This document shows positions 61,752 to 64,000 of a DNA stretch of 64,000 bases, in pieces. The stretch lies in contig CABJBK010000001.1 of NCBI GenBank assembly GCA_902363825.1, positions 327,084 to 391,083 on the forward strand. Reading direction: 5' to 3'. The notes beneath the pieces are model-generated. The model saw only the letters and a list, made by a program, of their open reading frames with translations, searched no databases and was not told the DNA's origin. The stretch comes from Lachnospiraceae bacterium. Its GTDB lineage: Bacteria > Bacillota > Clostridia > Lachnospirales > Lachnospiraceae. Position 1 is the stretch's first letter. Every line of letters begins with the position of its first letter. A program made the position numbers and the translations under genes.

Positions 61752-61790
61752 TCATCCGCCTGTATTGATTTGTTATATGCAGGCGGATGA
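61752..61790 (+). repeat. 11-bp inverted repeat before the maturase gene
   Basis: TCATCCGCCTG (61752-61762) and CAGGCGGATGA (61780-61790) pair perfectly with a 17-nt loop. The 3' side is followed by AAAGGAG, not a T run. It may process or stabilise the precursor mRNA or limit maturase expression. Confidence 0.7.
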
Positions 61791-61803
61791 AAAGGAGAAA
61801 AAT

Positions 61804-63015
61804 ATGGGTGGAAATAAAAAATTATTTGATATAGATGGAATTCACATGCTTGGAAATTTTGATAACGGTGCAGTAATTGGGCTAGATGATGAGGGATATA
61901 CTTATGTTGAAAAAGGTGATTCCGAATTATGTGATGAGAAAAAAAGAGAAGAAATTGATGATGCAATGAAAGAAATGGGCTTTTTTGATAAAGCACCGGA
62001 GAAGAAAATTGATGCGGCATACTTACATGTTATAGATGCATGCAATTTGCACTGTGTAGGGTGTTATTCTTTTATAGAAGATAGAAATTTGTCTAAGAAA
62101 CTTTCTTGTGATGAAATCAAAAAAATATTAGACGGATTAAAGCATGTAGGAGTTCAAAAAATTGTTGTTTCTGGTGGAGAACCTTTCATAAGAAATGATT
62201 TAGAAGAAATATGCAGGTATGCAAAAGAAGTTTGTAAATTTGAATTTCTTACAATTATAACAAATGGAACAATGGATATTGAAAGATATTATCCGGTGCT
62301 GCGTTATATTGATCAGCTAAACATATCTATTGATGGATATAGTGAAAAGACCTATTTTATTCGTGACAAAGGAATTATGCCAAAGGTTTTGGATACTGTT
62401 AAGTGTTTAAAAAATTTAATTGAAATAAATATGATAGTAACGCTTCATAGAAAAAATATGAAATATATGAAAGAGTATAATGAACTGGCAAAAAAATTGG
62501 GAGTCCGTTTCTCTTTCAGCATTTTTACAGTTGACGAAACAAATCCATTGTTTAATGAATATGTTTTAAGTGACATGGATTTAATTGAAATTGAAAAACA
62601 ATTAATGGAATTGAATGTGGATGCGTCTATTGAAGACACTCCGATTGGAGGGGAGGCAATACTTTGCCGTTCGCGTTGTGAAGCGGGTAATAAGCTGATT
62701 AGTATTGATGCAAGAGGTGATGTTTATCCATGTCATATGCTTCACCGAAAAGAACTGGTGTTAGGTAATTCTTTAAAACAAGAAATTAGAGATACTGTGT
62801 TTAGCGAAACAAATCCATTTCAAAACTTGAATGTAGATAATTTTGATGATTGTGGTGAGTGTAAATATAAGTATCTATGTGGTGGAGGCTGTAGAGGAAG
62901 AAGTTATTTACGGTATGGAAATATTAGTCAGAAAGATGCCTATTGTGCAATGATCTTTAACTATTATAAAGATTTAATGATAGAGGTGAAGAAAAATCTG
63001 GGAGGAGTTTTATGA
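61804..63015 (+). CDS. Radical SAM/SPASM peptide maturase
   Basis: A 403-residue enzyme. Residues 1-75 are an N-terminal extension, possibly a precursor-recognition region. The radical SAM cluster motif CNLHCVGC follows, with SGGEPFIR and ISIDGYS. A C-terminal SPASM domain carries further cysteines (CRSRCEAG, YPCHML, then CGECKYKYLCGGGCRG and a late Cys) for extra 4Fe-4S clusters. ATG at 61804 follows AAGGAG; the frame extends 21 codons upstream through the hairpin, without a ribosome site. Thioether or C-C cross-linking of the adjacent 28-residue peptides is inferred. Confidence 0.9.
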   Translation: MGGNKKLFDIDGIHMLGNFDNGAVIGLDDEGYTYVEKGDSELCDEKKREEIDDAMKEMGFFDKAPEKKIDAAYLHVIDACNLHCVGCYSFIEDRNLSKKLSCDEIKKILDGLKHVGVQKIVVSGGEPFIRNDLEEICRYAKEVCKFEFLTIITNGTMDIERYYPVLRYIDQLNISIDGYSEKTYFIRDKGIMPKVLDTVKCLKNLIEINMIVTLHRKNMKYMKEYNELAKKLGVRFSFSIFTVDETNPLFNEYVLSDMDLIEIEKQLMELNVDASIEDTPIGGEAILCRSRCEAGNKLISIDARGDVYPCHMLHRKELVLGNSLKQEIRDTVFSETNPFQNLNVDNFDDCGECKYKYLCGGGCRGRSYLRYGNISQKDAYCAMIFNYYKDLMIEVKKNLGGVL

Positions 63016-63890
63016 GGACTTTGCAAGTAAGTGGATTGACCAAGAACTATGGTGAGAAAAAGGCGTTGGATGACGTTTCATTTCAGATTAATCAAGGAGA
63101 AATCGTTGGCCTGATAGGAAAAAATGGAGCAGGAAAAACGACTTTATTAAACTGTATTGCAGGAAATATTTTTCCAGATGCGGGTTCTATATGTTTTGAG
63201 AATAAGGACTTATTAGTAAATTGTGAAATACGTAAAGAGTTTGGCATCTTAATTCAACCTAGTTTTTTAGATTATATGAATACCTATGACAATTTAAGGT
63301 TACTTCAGAATGCAGTTGGAATATGGGATAAGAAGTTGATACGTAAGCAGTCGGATGAAGTGTTGAAAATAGTTGGATTAGAAGGTAAAGGGAAAACATT
63401 TGTGAAGTCGTTCTCCTTTGGAATGAAGCAAAGATTAGGGTTCGCACAGGCTTTGTTAAACGGATATAAATTTATGATTTTGGATGAGCCATTTGTGGGC
63501 TTAGATATTAATGGCAGAGCAATGGTGAAGGAATATATCAAGAAAATCGTGAAAGAAAAGCAGATTGGCGTGATATTTTCTGATCACAATTTGGATGAAG
63601 TCAGGAGTTTATGTGAAAGGGTAATTGTAATAAAAGATGGAAAAAAAATCTATGATAAAGGATTAGAAGAGGATGGACAATATGAAATTGGAGTAGAGAG
63701 TGTAAACCAAGGATTGATACAGGCTATGGCAGGGATACCTGGAGTTGAGATAGACACTGAGAAATCAAGTCTTGCTTTTAATAATAACACAGATCTTCAT
63801 CAAGTTATTGCGGCAATTGTACCACACGCTAGAATTGTATTTGTTAAATCTTCGGAGAATGATCTGGAAAATATGTTGAAGGGAGAATAA
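63012..63890 (+). CDS. ABC transporter ATP-binding protein of the RiPP island
   Basis: A 292-residue ATPase of the BcrA/CcmA type: Walker A GKNGAGKTT, signature SFSFGMKQRLGFAQAL, Walker B MILDEPFVGLD, and a C-terminal extension of about 80 residues. No peptidase domain, so it cannot cut the leader itself. It overlaps the maturase by 4 nt (ATGA) and follows GGGAGGAG. Export of, or immunity to, the peptide is inferred. The partner permease gene directly after it appears broken. Confidence 0.9.
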   Translation: MRTLQVSGLTKNYGEKKALDDVSFQINQGEIVGLIGKNGAGKTTLLNCIAGNIFPDAGSICFENKDLLVNCEIRKEFGILIQPSFLDYMNTYDNLRLLQNAVGIWDKKLIRKQSDEVLKIVGLEGKGKTFVKSFSFGMKQRLGFAQALLNGYKFMILDEPFVGLDINGRAMVKEYIKKIVKEKQIGVIFSDHNLDEVRSLCERVIVIKDGKKIYDKGLEEDGQYEIGVESVNQGLIQAMAGIPGVEIDTEKSSLAFNNNTDLHQVIAAIVPHARIVFVKSSENDLENMLKGE

Positions 63891-63893
63891 GAA

Positions 63894-63956
63894 TGAAAGA
63901 TTTAGTGAAAATGAGACCGTTTCAAGTTTTGTGTAAACGTTTAAAACTGATATAAG
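63894..63956 (+). pseudogene. Truncated ABC permease start
   Basis: GGGAGAATAAGA precedes an ATG opening a frame that begins MKDLVKMRPFQVL and stops at TAA after 20 codons. Position and start match an ABC permease partner for the upstream ATPase, but the expected membrane helices do not follow in any frame before the window ends at 64000. The last 24 bases look GC-richer again, so the island may end or be interrupted here. It could also be a genuine tiny gene. Confidence 0.5.
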
Positions 63957-64000
63957 ATTTGTGAATAGTTACAAATGGGCAGAGCCGATTTTCCGGATTC

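Noticed and set aside
61741..61803. N-terminal extension of the radical SAM protein
   Set aside because: No ribosome site, and it would translate through the perfect hairpin; the ATG at 61804 has AAGGAG.

Overview
The window looks like the chromosome of a strictly anaerobic Gram-positive gut bacterium of the Lachnospiraceae (Clostridia; Roseburia/Agathobacter-like). This is inferred from strong AGGAGG-type ribosome sites, pyruvate:ferredoxin oxidoreductase, the anaerobic NrdDG ribonucleotide reductase, a long family-II pyrophosphatase with CBS domains, a DUF4364 protein, CheV and a sigma-D-type promoter (a motile relative). No species can be fixed from sequence reading alone.

Layout. 1-14.3 kb is core genome: the end of tpiA, gpmI, purC-purF-purB, enolase, an M3 peptidase, a split ThrE-type exporter, secG-rnr-smpB and the tmRNA gene ssrA. 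14.75-26.4 kb is an integrated mobilizable element of about 11.6 kb. It has a tyrosine integrase, an excisionase-like protein, a CI-like repressor with two matching operators, a MobA/MobL relaxase with a recognisable MobQ-type oriT, and a two-component system plus double-FtsX ABC transporter as cargo. A Nudix gene lies at its left edge and a small XRE regulator at its right edge. 26.7-59 kb returns to core genome: glycerophosphodiesterase, an HD-GYP protein, nrdD-nrdG, a sensor/regulator pair, a lipoprotein, cheV, hisH-hisF, ung, a FliD-like protein under a sigma-D-type promoter, an ABC-F protein, nifJ, pyrophosphatase, transporters, malic enzyme, rho-rpmE and the prmC-prfA group.

59.1-64 kb is an AT-rich, probably acquired island and the most interesting part. 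An OmpR-type regulator and kinase precede two tiny genes, both too short for ordinary ORF calling, that encode the same 28-residue peptide. Their 10 codon differences are all synonymous. The last 16 residues form two Cys-initiated octads (CVSxGxxx). Next come a radical SAM/SPASM peptide maturase, an ABC ATPase, and a permease reading frame that stops after 20 codons. This has the form of a ribosomally made, radical-SAM-modified peptide (RiPP) locus with its own sensing and export/immunity. I do not recognise the precursor as a member of a named family.

Functions are from reading motifs and gene order; no database search was run.
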